A program made the position numbers and the translations under genes. A model generated the notes under the pieces. The model did not search any database. It was not told the DNA's origin and saw nothing but the letters and a program-made list of their open reading frames with translations. DNA of 64,000 bases, taken from contig NZ_AFRZ01000001.1 of assembly GCF_000242915.1 (NCBI RefSeq), positions 434,001 through 498,000 on the forward strand, in the 5' to 3' direction. This document shows, piece after piece, positions 55,320 to 64,000 of this stretch. The stretch comes from Sulfurimonas gotlandica GD1. GTDB lineage: Bacteria; Campylobacterota; Campylobacteria; Campylobacterales; Sulfurimonadaceae. Positions within the stretch are counted from its first letter, which is position 1. Each line of letters begins with the position of its first letter.

Positions 55320-56608
55320 TTATGCCCTTTTTTATAATTTAAAAAAGATATTATATAATTTTTATCTTCAGAAGCAAGAATATACCATGAAAACAAAATA
55401 TATAATACTGACATAAAAATAAAGATAAATAATTTAACAGATAGCACATCCACAAACGTTGTAACAATGAAAGCTATAATAATATTTGGTAATAGCACCA
55501 ATATAAAATGTTTTTTTTGTATTGTAAAATTTAAAACAATTTCACCTTTACTTTTCTTTTCTAAATACATTGGTAGATACTTAGCGGAGATCAAAGCAAT
55601 AGCCAAGGACATTCCAATAGCTATCCCTGTTAGACCTATAAAGTAAGTCATTATTATTGATATCAACAAATTAGCCATAACTTCCTTCCATCGAATATTT
55701 ATAATACTTTTTACTTCTCCAATGCTATATAGAAGAGTTATGTAAGAATTAATATATCCTGTAAAGTAGAAGAATACCCCCATAAATAAAATAAATAAGG
55801 AACCTACATAAAACTCTGAGGAACCTGTCCATATAGCTATAATATCAGACATAAAGTACAGTGTTCCAATCCAGATAAATCCACCTAAAAATGGAAGTAA
55901 TAAAATTGATAAATTAAAAATTTTTCTTATCTCCACCCAAGCATTCTCAGAATAATACCGTCCATATAATGGTGCGATTACGGTGTTAATAATAATAAAA
56001 GCATAAAATATATAGACATATATTTTCATTGTTAAGCTATATACTGTTACATCTTGCAATAAGAGCATATGACTTACTAATAGTATTCCTGTTCCCCATA
56101 TAATAGTTTGAGTAATAGATAACTGAAAAAACAGTACACCCCCTCTCAGAAGTTCCATGCTACTTATATTTTCATCTATATATTTATTTTTGAAAATATT
56201 ATATCTTATTGACATATGAATAAAAGACACTACACTTACAAGTAAATCTAAAAGACCTGCCCATAAAGCAAAAAAGACTATACTCTCATTATTATAAACA
56301 ACAAAGAGGACTAATAAAAAATTAGCAAAAAGATTCAAAATTTTATATATTTTTTCTATATAAACTTCATGAAGCCCTATAAATACAGATAAAGATAGCT
56401 CGAATGGAATTTTTAATAATGCAAAAACAACTAATATATAGAATACACTTATTACATCTTTTTCATTTAATGCATATACATCACCTAAAAATAAGCGCCA
56501 ATCACCTATATAATAGTCTAAGATAAAAAAAGAAAATAAAACAAATAGAATTATTAAAATTAAAAGTAGAAAATTCTTTTTAACAATAGTAATATTAAAA
56601 GCGATATC
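55316..56608 (-). pseudogene. Wzx-type polysaccharide flippase, 5'-truncated at the IS3 junction
   Basis: An open frame of 430 residues runs from the IS boundary to the stop at 55316. It shows about ten membrane helices and fits the middle and C-terminal parts of O-antigen flippases (SELSLSVFIGLHEVY-like region, later YLEKKSKGEI). The usual first helices, about 80-100 residues, and any normal start are missing; a TTG at 56338 gives only 340 residues. The frame reads straight into the IS left end (PDIAF at the edge), so the gene was cut. Expression could still come from an IS-borne or internal start, but function is doubtful. Confidence 0.8.
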
Positions 56609-56634
56609 TGGAATGTCCCCTATAAACTAGACAA
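56609..56634. repeat. IS3 left inverted repeat
   Basis: TGGAATGTCCCCTATAAACT with six more bases (26 in all) is the exact reverse complement of 57875-57900. A further C/G pair outside (56608/57901) also matches by chance or as part of the end. Confidence 0.92.
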
Positions 56635-56698
56635 CATTTAATTCAGTAATTTAGATAAAATAATACGAATGTATTATAAGATTTAATAGGATTAAAAA

Positions 56699-56983
56699 AT
56701 GGCAAGAGTAGTTTATAGTGAAGAGTTCAGAATAGAGGCAGTCAAACAAGTTACTAAAAATGGTTATAGCATTAACGATACTGCTGATAGACTAGGTGTC
56801 CATCCAGATTCACTCAGAAACTGGATTAAAAGATTAGAGTCTCCACAAGCAATCCAAAAACATAAAATATTAGATGAATCACAAGCAGAGATAAAGAAAC
56901 TCCAAAAAGAGCTAAAAAGAGTTACAGAAGAGAGGGACATTCTAAAAAAGGCCGCGGTGTACTTTGCAAGCCACACAAACTAA
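56699..56983 (+). CDS. IS3-family transposase OrfA
   Basis: This 94-residue protein has an N-terminal helix-turn-helix (YSEEFRIEAVKQV, NDTADRLGVHPDSLRNWIKR) and a leucine-zipper-like coiled coil (about 55-85). The slippery heptamer A AAA AAG (56944-56950) near the end allows -1 frameshifting into OrfB, giving the OrfAB transposase. Confidence 0.93.
   Translation: MARVVYSEEFRIEAVKQVTKNGYSINDTADRLGVHPDSLRNWIKRLESPQAIQKHKILDESQAEIKKLQKELKRVTEERDILKKAAVYFASHTN
56944..56950 (+). other. Programmed -1 frameshift site (A AAA AAG)
   Basis: The heptamer is in the right phase (codons AAA at 56945 and AAG at 56948). After slipping back one base, codon GGC at 56950 leads in frame to the OrfB start at 57022. 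This is the standard IS3 arrangement. Confidence 0.8.
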
Positions 56984-57021
56984 AATATGCTTTTATCAAA
57001 GAGTATAGTGAAGTTTATGCA

Positions 57022-57855
57022 GTGCATAGACTTTGCAAAGTTATGCAAGTGCACCGCAGTGGATATTATCAGTGGCTAAATCAACCTATTTCTGATAGAG
57101 AACTTGAAAATCAAGAATTACTCATACAGATTAAAGATGCATTTAAAGAATCCAAAGGCGTTTATGGTCACAGAAATATTCATAAAGATCTAAAAGAGCT
57201 AGGTATTCATGTAAATAAAAAAAGAGTCGCTAGACTTATGAGTGAGGCTAAACTCTATGGTGTAGGTACCTACAAACGCAAGCCGTACAGTAAACCTGGT
57301 TCAGTCCATAAAGCACATCCTAATCATCTGCACCAGTGCTTTATAGCAGGTCAGCCAAATGATACGTGGGTAAGTGATATAACTTACATTAGAACTAAAG
57401 AGGGATGGATATTCTTAGCTACAGTTATAGATTTATATAGTCGCAAAATTATTGGATGGGCAACTGGACATCGTCAAACTACACCGTTAATTATCGAAGC
57501 ATTAAAAATGGCAACAACAAGACTAAGTAAAAACAATAAAGTTATTCTCCATTCAGATCAGGGGAGTCAATACAGCTCTTATGAGTATAAAACATTTGCA
57601 AAAAAGCATAATATTACTCTTAGCATGAGTAGACGAGGTAACTGTTATGATAATGCTGTTGCAGAAAGCTTTTTCAAAACTCTTAAAAAAGAGCTTGTCA
57701 GAAAACAAATATTTTTAACTCGAGACATTGCGGCATCTAAAATATTTGAATATATAGAGATGTTCTACAACTCTAAAAGAAGACATAGTTATTTGGATTA
57801 TATTTCACCAAATGAGTTTGAAAAAAGGTATAATTTAGAGTCTTCAAAAAAGTAG
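57022..57855 (+). CDS. IS3-family transposase OrfB (DDE catalytic domain)
   Basis: The 277-residue catalytic protein has the rve-type integrase core: first Asp in WVSDITYIRT, second Asp in HSDQGSQYSS, and Glu in NAVAESFFKTLKKE. It is intact, with no internal stop. The frame is also open upstream of the GTG at 57022 back to the slippery site, so it is normally made as an OrfAB fusion. Confidence 0.94.
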   Translation: MHRLCKVMQVHRSGYYQWLNQPISDRELENQELLIQIKDAFKESKGVYGHRNIHKDLKELGIHVNKKRVARLMSEAKLYGVGTYKRKPYSKPGSVHKAHPNHLHQCFIAGQPNDTWVSDITYIRTKEGWIFLATVIDLYSRKIIGWATGHRQTTPLIIEALKMATTRLSKNNKVILHSDQGSQYSSYEYKTFAKKHNITLSMSRRGNCYDNAVAESFFKTLKKELVRKQIFLTRDIAASKIFEYIEMFYNSKRRHSYLDYISPNEFEKRYNLESSKK

Positions 57856-57874
57856 GTTTTTACTGGGTTAGTAA

Positions 57875-57900
57875 TTGTCTAGTTTATAGGGGACATTCCA
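57875..57900. repeat. IS3 right inverted repeat
   Basis: This is the exact 26-bp reverse complement of the left end, finishing in CA at 57900. The chromosome resumes with GTCATTACC, only 11 bases before the stop codon of the dehydratase gene. Confidence 0.92.
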
Positions 57901-57914
57901 GTCATTACCTTCAT
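57901..57914 (-). pseudogene. First codons of a deleted gene, probably a WbjD/WecB-type epimerase
   Basis: On the minus strand an ATG at 57914 overlaps the dehydratase TGA (ATGA coupling) and reads MKVM, then T at the IS edge. MKVMT followed by GTRPE-type sequence is the usual opening of UDP-GlcNAc 2-epimerase relatives such as WbjD/CapG, which follow WbjB in L-FucNAc pathways. Only four or five codons remain, so the identity is a guess from position and these residues. Confidence 0.4.
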
Positions 57915-58945
57915 TGCTTTTCCCCTCTAATTGCAAACTTCTTTAAATCTTCTTCTATCTCTTTCAAGCTAAACAACATTTCTTTCATCTCATCTTCGCT
58001 TAGTCTTTTGGTATTATGAGAGTTATAATCTTCCACTTCTCTTATATCTTCACCCTCTTCATAAAATTTATGATAATTTAGATCTCTTGTATCAGCTGGT
58101 ATTCTATAATACTCATCCATATCTACTGCATGAACCATTTCCTCTCTTGTTAAAAGAGTTTCATAAAGTTTTTCACCATGTCTGGTACCAATAACTTTTA
58201 TAATTTGCTCACTTTTATTAAAAATATTTTTTAATGTATTGACCAAAAGTTCAATAGTTACTGCCGGAGATTTTTGTACAAAAACATCTCCATTTTTTCC
58301 ATTTTTAAAGGCGAACATAACCAAATCAACAGCTTCATCTAAGCTCATCATAAATCTAGTCATATTAGGATCTGTAATAGTTATTTCCTTGTTATTTTTA
58401 ATTTGTTCTATAAAAAGAGGTATAACGGAACCCCTACTTGCCATAACATTTCCGTATCTAGTACAACAGATTATAGTTTCATCGTCATTAATATTTCTTG
58501 ATTTAGCAATCATAACTTTTTCCATCATAGCCTTACTAATACCCATAGCATTTATTGGGTAAACTGCTTTATCGGTACTAAGAACTATAACTTTTTCAAC
58601 TTTATATCTAATAGAAGTGTTTAACACATTTTCAGTACCTATAATATTAGTTGCGACTGCTTGCATTGGATAAAACTCACAAGAAGGCACCTGCTTAAGA
58701 GCAGCAGCATGGAATATATAATCTACGCCCTTGATTGCGTCTTCTAAAGAATTAACATCCCTAACATCTCCAATATAAAATTTTAATTTATCATTATTAT
58801 ATTTTTTTCTCATATTGTCTTGTTTTAATTCATCTCTGGAAAAAATTCTAATTTCTTTTATATCAGTATTTAAAAAACTACGTAAAACTGCATTTCCAAA
58901 AGAACCTGTTCCCCCTGTAATTAACAGTATTTTATTATTAAACAT
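57911..58945 (-). CDS. UDP-GlcNAc 4,6-dehydratase/5-epimerase (WbjB/CapE type)
   Basis: This 344-residue short SDR enzyme matches the WbjB/CapE family: ITGGTGSFGNAVL (nucleotide-binding), FHAAALKQVPSCEFYPMQAV, STDKAVYPINAMGISKAMMEKVM and CCTRYGNVMASRGSVIPLF. The family converts UDP-GlcNAc to the first intermediate of UDP-L-FucNAc. Its 3' end is intact but the next genes are lost at the IS, so the pathway may be incomplete here. It overlaps the upstream glycosyltransferase gene by eight bases. Confidence 0.88.
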   Translation of the reverse strand: MFNNKILLITGGTGSFGNAVLRSFLNTDIKEIRIFSRDELKQDNMRKKYNNDKLKFYIGDVRDVNSLEDAIKGVDYIFHAAALKQVPSCEFYPMQAVATNIIGTENVLNTSIRYKVEKVIVLSTDKAVYPINAMGISKAMMEKVMIAKSRNINDDETIICCTRYGNVMASRGSVIPLFIEQIKNNKEITITDPNMTRFMMSLDEAVDLVMFAFKNGKNGDVFVQKSPAVTIELLVNTLKNIFNKSEQIIKVIGTRHGEKLYETLLTREEMVHAVDMDEYYRIPADTRDLNYHKFYEEGEDIREVEDYNSHNTKRLSEDEMKEMLFSLKEIEEDLKKFAIRGEKQ

Positions 58946-60062
58946 CTGTATCCTTTAAAATAATTTCATTTATGCTTTCTAAATATCTCTTAAGAACAAT
59001 TTTTTCATCAAACTCTCGAACTATTTTCTCTCTACCAGCTTTACCCATCTCTTCTCTCTGTTCATCTGATAAGTTTATTATCATTTCAATTTTATCAGCT
59101 AGGTTTTTACTATCTTTAACTTCACACAAATATCCATTTACTCCATCATCCACAACTTCTTTGCATCCAACGACATTTGTAGCTATAATCGGCTTTTCCA
59201 TAGCACAAGCTTCGAGTAAACTTCTAGGTGTACCTTCTCTATATGATGGTAATACGATACAATCAGCTTCTGAAATGACGTCTTGCACATTATCAGTAAC
59301 ACCCAAGTAATTAATAAGTTTATTATCAATCCAAACCTGCAGCTCTTCTTCCGTTATCGCTGTATTATTCTCAACACCTACAGCCCCTAATATTTGAAAC
59401 TCTATATTCTCATATTTATTCTTAATTATTTTTATAGCTTCAATATACTCTAAAATACCTTTATCTTTCAAAAGTCTCGCTATTAATAAGAACTTAAGTT
59501 TATCATCGCTTTTTTTCACAATCGGGATAAATTTATTTAAATCAACTCCACTACCTGGTAGTAAATCTGTTTTTTCTTTTTTTATTAAACTATTATCAAT
59601 AAATAAGTTCATATCATCACTATTTTGAAAAAATACTTTATTATTAAATCCAAGTGCTATCTTGTATAATAACTTTGCCACCTTGGTTACAAGAGTTTGT
59701 TTGATAAATATAGTGCCTAATCCAGTAATATTACTTATAACTTTAATATCTAATACTCCAGTAACTATAGAACTGTATATATTCGGTTTGATTGTAAAAT
59801 TCAACACAATATCAGGTTTTATGCGTTTGTATAATTTATACAAAGAAACCATAGTTTTTAAATCACTAACAGGGTTTATTCCTTTAGCATCTATCTTTAT
59901 ATGGTGAAAGTTAAATTCTTCTTCTATCAATTTACTGTACTTTTCATCATATGGGGCTATGAAACAAACTTCATAATTAGCGTTTTTTAGGCTTCTTGCT
60001 AGATTAAATCTAAAATTATAAGCTTGCCAAGCTGAGTTCAATACAATAGCTACTTTTTTCAT
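58938..60062 (-). CDS. Glycosyltransferase, GT4 family (PglA-like)
   Basis: The 374-residue GT-B enzyme has N-terminal VLNSAWQAYNFRFNLARSLK and ITGLGTIF, and donor-domain LLIARLLKDKGILEYIEA and PSYREGTPRSLLEACAMEKPIIATNVVGCKEVV (E-x7-E motif). It resembles PglA and related O-antigen enzymes that transfer GalNAc-type sugars; the actual donor is unknown. One-base overlap with the asparagine synthase gene. Confidence 0.85.
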   Translation of the reverse strand: MKKVAIVLNSAWQAYNFRFNLARSLKNANYEVCFIAPYDEKYSKLIEEEFNFHHIKIDAKGINPVSDLKTMVSLYKLYKRIKPDIVLNFTIKPNIYSSIVTGVLDIKVISNITGLGTIFIKQTLVTKVAKLLYKIALGFNNKVFFQNSDDMNLFIDNSLIKKEKTDLLPGSGVDLNKFIPIVKKSDDKLKFLLIARLLKDKGILEYIEAIKIIKNKYENIEFQILGAVGVENNTAITEEELQVWIDNKLINYLGVTDNVQDVISEADCIVLPSYREGTPRSLLEACAMEKPIIATNVVGCKEVVDDGVNGYLCEVKDSKNLADKIEMIINLSDEQREEMGKAGREKIVREFDEKIVLKRYLESINEIILKDTDV

Positions 60063-61873
60063 TACTGATTTGCCTTGAAAATTTCTAAAGTATAGAGTGT
60101 CCAGAGCATTTTAGCTCTTTTCTCATCCGAAACATCCAACGCTCTACTTAGTAGTTTATCAATAAAATTCCTATCAATAAAATTTTGACTATAACAGCTA
60201 CTTCCTAAAGTATCAAATATATTATCTTTTAAATCATTTTCTACCCAATTCTTTAATGGTACTTCAAACCCTCTTTTTGGCTGCGTTATAAGCTCTTTTG
60301 GTAGATATTGTTTAGCTAAATCCCTCAAGATATATTTTGTAGTTTTTCCATTAATCTTATACTTATCAGATAATGTTGGTACAAACTCCAGCATATACTT
60401 ACTTAAAAATGGGCTTCTACCTTCTAATGAATGAGCCATAGTGGCAATATCCATCTTTTTCAAGAGATCACTTTGTAAAATAAGATTAAAATCCATATAT
60501 AACATTTTAGATAAACTTGAAATATTCTCATTTTCTACACTGTTTATAAAACTATTCATTTCAGAAAATGTATGATTATTTTCAAAGCTGTATATATCTT
60601 CAAATATATCATTAGTAGCACTATTATAAAAGTCCAAGCCTTTTTTACCAGACATTGCTAGCAATCTATAAGCATAATTATAAATAGACTTCTTATTGTG
60701 AGGTTTTGGTAGCAACTTTGTTAGTGATGAAAAATATGAAGCCACACTAAGTAAATTGTTTGCACTTGGTACATATCTACGATAACCTCCAAAGAGCTCA
60801 TCTGCACCATCACCGTTTAGTATAACTGTAACATATTTTTTGGCCTCTTGGCTTACATAGTAGCTAGGTATAGCACTACTGTCCATAAAAGGCTCACCAT
60901 AGTTCAATAATATTTTCTCTATGTCATCTTTTAAGTTCATGCTTATACTCAACTCATAATGTTGAGTATTGTATTTCTTAGCTGTAAGTTTTGCTAGATG
61001 CGATTCATCAAAAGCACCATCAAATTTCACTGTAAATGTTTTAAGATTTTGTATATATTCACTTGCTACTGCAACTATCAAGGAACTGTCAATACCACCA
61101 CTTAGAAATGCTCCAACTTCCAGGTCAGATGATAGTAATCTATCTTTTACACTTTTATGTAGGATCTCATCAAGAGTTTCTTTAGCATGCTCATAATCAT
61201 TAACTTTATCTTTTTTGTAAAAATCCAATATATCAAAATAGTTTTCTTTTTTTATATCTAAACTTTGGCAATCAATCTCGTAAACTAATCCAGCTTCTAC
61301 TTCAAAAACATTTTTATATGGAGTCTTACTTTTAAAGAAAAACCCATTTCTTATATATGAATATATTTCATCTTCATCTATATTAAGATTTGTAATTCCA
61401 GCTTTGATAGTATTCAGCTCACTAGCGAACATTAAACTATCGGAATCTTTATAAACATATAATGGTTTCTTCCCCGCTCTATCTCTACTAAAAATTATTT
61501 TATTAGAACTCTTATTAAGTATCGCAAAAGCAAACATACCATCAAGCATATCAAACATCTTATTTTGATATTTGATATAAAGATAAAGCAATGTTTCTGT
61601 ATCAGAGTTTGTAGTAAATGAAAAATCTCTTAAATATTCTTGTCGTAAATCCAAATGATTATATATCTCACCATTAAAGACTATGACATATTCTTTGTAC
61701 TCAAATGGTTGGTGACCATTTGATATATCTTGAATTGAAAGTCGTGTATGAATTAAGTTAATATTTTTATGTTTATGAATAGCTTGCTCATCTGGTCCTC
61801 GATGAAGTAATGAGTTTTTAATCAGTTCAAGGTTTGGATTGTTTAAGTTTATTGTTCCTGCTATTCCGCACAT
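60062..61873 (-). CDS. asnB: Asparagine synthase-like glutamine amidotransferase
   Basis: This 603-residue enzyme has a class II glutaminase domain with Cys2 nucleophile (MCGIAG) and a synthetase domain with the ATP-pyrophosphatase loop GAFLSGGIDSS. In polysaccharide loci such proteins often amidate uronic acids or other sugar acids rather than making free asparagine. Its place between a GtrA gene and glycosyltransferase genes supports that, but free Asn synthesis cannot be excluded. Confidence 0.88.
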   Translation of the reverse strand: MCGIAGTINLNNPNLELIKNSLLHRGPDEQAIHKHKNINLIHTRLSIQDISNGHQPFEYKEYVIVFNGEIYNHLDLRQEYLRDFSFTTNSDTETLLYLYIKYQNKMFDMLDGMFAFAILNKSSNKIIFSRDRAGKKPLYVYKDSDSLMFASELNTIKAGITNLNIDEDEIYSYIRNGFFFKSKTPYKNVFEVEAGLVYEIDCQSLDIKKENYFDILDFYKKDKVNDYEHAKETLDEILHKSVKDRLLSSDLEVGAFLSGGIDSSLIVAVASEYIQNLKTFTVKFDGAFDESHLAKLTAKKYNTQHYELSISMNLKDDIEKILLNYGEPFMDSSAIPSYYVSQEAKKYVTVILNGDGADELFGGYRRYVPSANNLLSVASYFSSLTKLLPKPHNKKSIYNYAYRLLAMSGKKGLDFYNSATNDIFEDIYSFENNHTFSEMNSFINSVENENISSLSKMLYMDFNLILQSDLLKKMDIATMAHSLEGRSPFLSKYMLEFVPTLSDKYKINGKTTKYILRDLAKQYLPKELITQPKRGFEVPLKNWVENDLKDNIFDTLGSSCYSQNFIDRNFIDKLLSRALDVSDEKRAKMLWTLYTLEIFKANQ

Positions 61874-61875
61874 AT

Positions 61876-62238
61876 TTAATTCACTTTCTTAAAAACGTAA
61901 TACTTATTTAATACAAATGAATTGCAAGCCACTATTATGGTAGCGAATAATCCAGCTAGATAACTGTTATATCCAAACTTTTTAAAGAAGAAAATTATTA
62001 TTATATTTAGTAAATAATTGATTAGCGTGACTAAGATAAATTTTGTTATTAACTTGTTGTCATTACTTTTAAATACAAACTTACCGAATGTTTTAAAACT
62101 AAAGAACATTGCTATAACTGCTGCAATTGTCACTGCAACAGTATAATGAAAGCCTATAAAGATGAATAGAGCATACGTCAAATAAAAAAATACCGTATTT
62201 ATTCCACCTATAAATAAAAATTTAAATAAATGTTTCAA
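61876..62238 (-). CDS. GtrA-family membrane protein
   Basis: The 120-residue protein has four membrane helices filling its length (FLFIGGINTVFFYLTYALFIF and three more) and the GtrA pattern ending in NSFVLNKYYVFK. The family is thought to flip lipid-linked sugars used in polysaccharide or teichoic-acid modification. Three bases separate it from the asparagine synthase gene. Confidence 0.87.
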   Translation of the reverse strand: MKHLFKFLFIGGINTVFFYLTYALFIFIGFHYTVAVTIAAVIAMFFSFKTFGKFVFKSNDNKLITKFILVTLINYLLNIIIIFFFKKFGYNSYLAGLFATIIVACNSFVLNKYYVFKKVN

Positions 62239-62256
62239 ATCTACTTATCCATGGGC

Positions 62257-62907
62257 TTACAATTCTTCAAACGTAAATATTGCTACTTCAAATAATGGTA
62301 TTGGCACAATATACTTTGGTATAAATCTTTTTTCTATTTCTTTAAAATTACTTTTCTTCAAAAAGTTTATTACATGATTTGAACTATGGTAATGGTCTTC
62401 AGGTTTTTGTTTATTTACTATTTTTCTTCCTAGCTCATAAACCCAATTTTCAGTAGGAAGAGTAACCAATAAAATACCATCTTTTTTTAAAAATTTATTA
62501 AAAAAGTTTATAGGTGCTTCTAAATCATAAAAATGTTCTAATACATCTGTAGCGATAATAACATCATACTTTCCATCCATTTTATATTTGTTTATATCTT
62601 CATTTATCAAAGTTACATTATTAATATCGTAATGAGAAATAATATTTTTTGCTTCATCTACATCTAAATCTATTATTGACACATCATCATAATAAGATGC
62701 TAATGTTTTACAGAACACTCCACTTCCTCCACCAAAATCTAAAATTTTATCAGTAGGTTTGGTATATTTTTTTAAATACTTAAATGCATATTCTAATCTT
62801 TGCCAAAAGATATCTCTCGCTAAAAATAGTGGATGCGTGTATATATTTCTCTCTTTTGTTGCATCTGTTAATTCCAATAAAGTATCTCTGTCAATTCTTA
62901 CTTCCAT
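62257..62907 (-). CDS. Class I SAM-dependent methyltransferase
   Basis: The 216-residue protein has the Rossmann-type motif I ILDFGGGSGVFCK (about 51-63), an acidic strand-2 end SIIDLD and motif IV-like YDVIIATDVLEHF. The target is probably a sugar or lipid carrier given the surrounding cluster. RBS AGGAGG lies seven bases before the ATG. Its start overlaps the end of the upstream membrane glycosyltransferase gene by 17 bases. Confidence 0.85.
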   Translation of the reverse strand: MEVRIDRDTLLELTDATKERNIYTHPLFLARDIFWQRLEYAFKYLKKYTKPTDKILDFGGGSGVFCKTLASYYDDVSIIDLDVDEAKNIISHYDINNVTLINEDINKYKMDGKYDVIIATDVLEHFYDLEAPINFFNKFLKKDGILLVTLPTENWVYELGRKIVNKQKPEDHYHSSNHVINFLKKSNFKEIEKRFIPKYIVPIPLFEVAIFTFEEL

Positions 62908-64000
62908 AAATCCTCCTATATATAATTGCTATAACGTTACTTGATAGTAATATCATAAATGGCTCAAGTGGTAATCTATATCTCAATGAGGCTATAAATA
63001 CCATATGTAAAAGAGTAAAATATATGAATAAAATATATATTGCAGTAAGTCTTTTATAATATTTAGCATGAATAACAATAGAGACTAAAAATAGCGTAAA
63101 TATGCTACCATAACTAACAAGTGTAATCCATTTAAAGTACCCTTGTTTGTATTTATCCGCATTAGGGATTATATTATAAAACCTTTTAAACTTTAGTAGC
63201 ATTAATTCAAAAAACCGATCTGGGTTATTTTTGATAAATTCTATTGCTTTATACTTAAATAATTTATTCCTTTCTAATTCATCATCAATAGTACCAATAG
63301 ATGTAAACTCCTTTCTATCCACATCTACTGCCATATCACATCCTCCATACTTGTTAGCTGGATTATTACCCAAATATAATACCTTTCCACTACTTGTAGT
63401 GAATGGAACAAATTGATCAAAAATCATATAGTTTCTTATCCACCAAGGAGTCATTAAAAAAATATATATTAGTGTAGAATATAAAAAAACTTTTATAGCA
63501 GATTTTAATTCTAATTTATTAACTACAAAAAATACAGTCAATAACAGTGGAGGGAGTATTGACAATGTTCCTTTAATATATATTGATAGTAGTAAAAATA
63601 TATTTGCAAGTAAAAAACTCGTATCTATTTTAAAATCATCTTCATACCATCTATAGATAAAATAAAATGATACGATCAAAACTGTATTAAAAAATGTTTC
63701 ACTTAGTAAAAGACCTTGGTAAAATATAAAAAATGGATAGAATAATGTTATTGTGAAAGCTATTAATGCACTTAACTTATTATCAAATATTTTTAAAGAT
63801 ATTTTATATAATAAAAAAGCTTGTAGTACAAGTAATAATGGCTGAAATAGCCTTACAAAAATTATTAAATTTCTTTCATTTTCAAATAATGAATAGAATA
63901 TAGAATATATTACCGCTGTAAGAGGCATCTCCCATGCTCTATCTTTGTAATTCCAAAATTCACCACTCTCACTTAAAGTAATTGCTTCAGCAATGAATCT
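62891..64000 (-). CDS. Membrane glycosyltransferase, GT39/ArnT-like (partial, runs off the window)
   Basis: The frame is open to the last base of the window, giving at least 370 residues; an internal ATG at 63928 is not the true start. About ten membrane helices alternate with a periplasmic stretch (DMAVDVDRKEFTSIGT). The pattern RFIAEAI near the edge and GEFWNYKDRAWEMPL resemble the acceptor-site loop of GT-C dolichyl/undecaprenyl-phosphate sugar transferases. Together with GtrA it may decorate the lipid-linked polysaccharide. Family assignment is by overall look. Confidence 0.7.
   Translation of the reverse strand, partial: RFIAEAITLSESGEFWNYKDRAWEMPLTAVIYSIFYSLFENERNLIIFVRLFQPLLLVLQAFLLYKISLKIFDNKLSALIAFTITLFYPFFIFYQGLLLSETFFNTVLIVSFYFIYRWYEDDFKIDTSFLLANIFLLLSIYIKGTLSILPPLLLTVFFVVNKLELKSAIKVFLYSTLIYIFLMTPWWIRNYMIFDQFVPFTTSSGKVLYLGNNPANKYGGCDMAVDVDRKEFTSIGTIDDELERNKLFKYKAIEFIKNNPDRFFELMLLKFKRFYNIIPNADKYKQGYFKWITLVSYGSIFTLFLVSIVIHAKYYKRLTAIYILFIYFTLLHMVFIASLRYRLPLEPFMILLSSNVIAIIYRRIYGSKN

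Larger units (their letters stand above)
56609..57900 (+). mobile_element. IS3-family insertion sequence, complete, 1292 bp
   Basis: It has TG...CA ends, 26-bp perfect terminal inverted repeats (56609-56634 and 57875-57900), and two overlapping transposase frames with a -1 slippery site. It is oriented plus, against the polysaccharide operon. Flanks are GATATC on the left and GTCATT on the right: no 3-4-bp duplication, which suggests a deletion or recombination after insertion rather than a simple hop. Confidence 0.93.

Noticed and set aside
56603-57906. Target-site duplication of the IS3 element
   Set aside because: Left flank GATATC and right flank GTCATT share no 3-4-bp repeat in register, even when the element end is shifted by one or two bases.
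1-64000. CRISPR array or prophage
   Set aside because: No regularly spaced repeats with unique spacers were seen, and there are no phage structural, lysis or integrase genes.

Overview
The window is a contiguous piece of an AT-rich bacterial chromosome, most likely a free-living Campylobacterota (epsilonproteobacterium) of the Sulfurimonas/Sulfuricurvum type. This rests on gene content: a UPF0323 lipoprotein next to a glutathionylspermidine-synthase-like protein (the arrangement known in Campylobacter), a PglF-type sugar-nucleotide dehydratase, a long QueH, many chemoreceptors and c-di-GMP enzymes, and AT-biased codons. No lineage-specific rRNA is present, so the genus is inference.

Region 1 (1-4.4 kb): the end of a substrate-binding protein, then NrtB-type permease and NrtC/D-type ATPase genes for nitrate uptake. 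These are followed in the same direction by a membrane protein of unknown family and a PP2C phosphatase-Ser/Thr kinase fusion, an apparent signalling appendix to the transporter. Region 2 (4.4-13.7 kb): large NAD-glutamate dehydrogenase; a tight operon of an unknown protein, a cytosolic trypsin-like protease with a zinc ribbon, an M3 oligopeptidase and an exported EEP-family nuclease/phosphatase; and convergent ung.

Region 3 (13.7-27.3 kb) is a signalling island. It holds a nitrate-sensing (NIT) chemoreceptor with a zinc-binding CZB domain behind a candidate c-di-GMP-I riboswitch, two HD-GYP proteins, an atypical response regulator, a CZB-GGDEF cyclase with DgcZ-like domains, a LapG-type protease and a Cache chemoreceptor. 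Inside it, a 39-bp repeat of the tRNA-Ser(GCU) 3' end brackets a HepT/MntA toxin-antitoxin pair.

Region 4 (27.4-38.3 kb) is an acetate module on the minus strand: porin, DUF485 protein and ActP, then a cNMP/CBS/nucleotidyltransferase protein, a DnaQ-like exonuclease and Acs. It is flanked by a second copy of the unknown membrane protein and a two-component pair. Region 5 (38.4-51.3 kb) is housekeeping: ppiB, queH, fabZ, lpxA, clpX, mreB, mreC, an OmpV-like protein, carB, a short YrdC-like protein, a membrane protein, UPF0323, a GSP-synthase-like protein and a ComEA-like HhH protein.

Region 6 (51.4-64 kb) is a surface polysaccharide (O-antigen-like) cluster on the minus strand. An IS3-family element without target-site duplication sits between the WbjB/CapE-type dehydratase and a 5'-truncated Wzx flippase. 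This looks like an IS-associated deletion scar that also removed most of a gene beginning like a WbjD/WecB epimerase.
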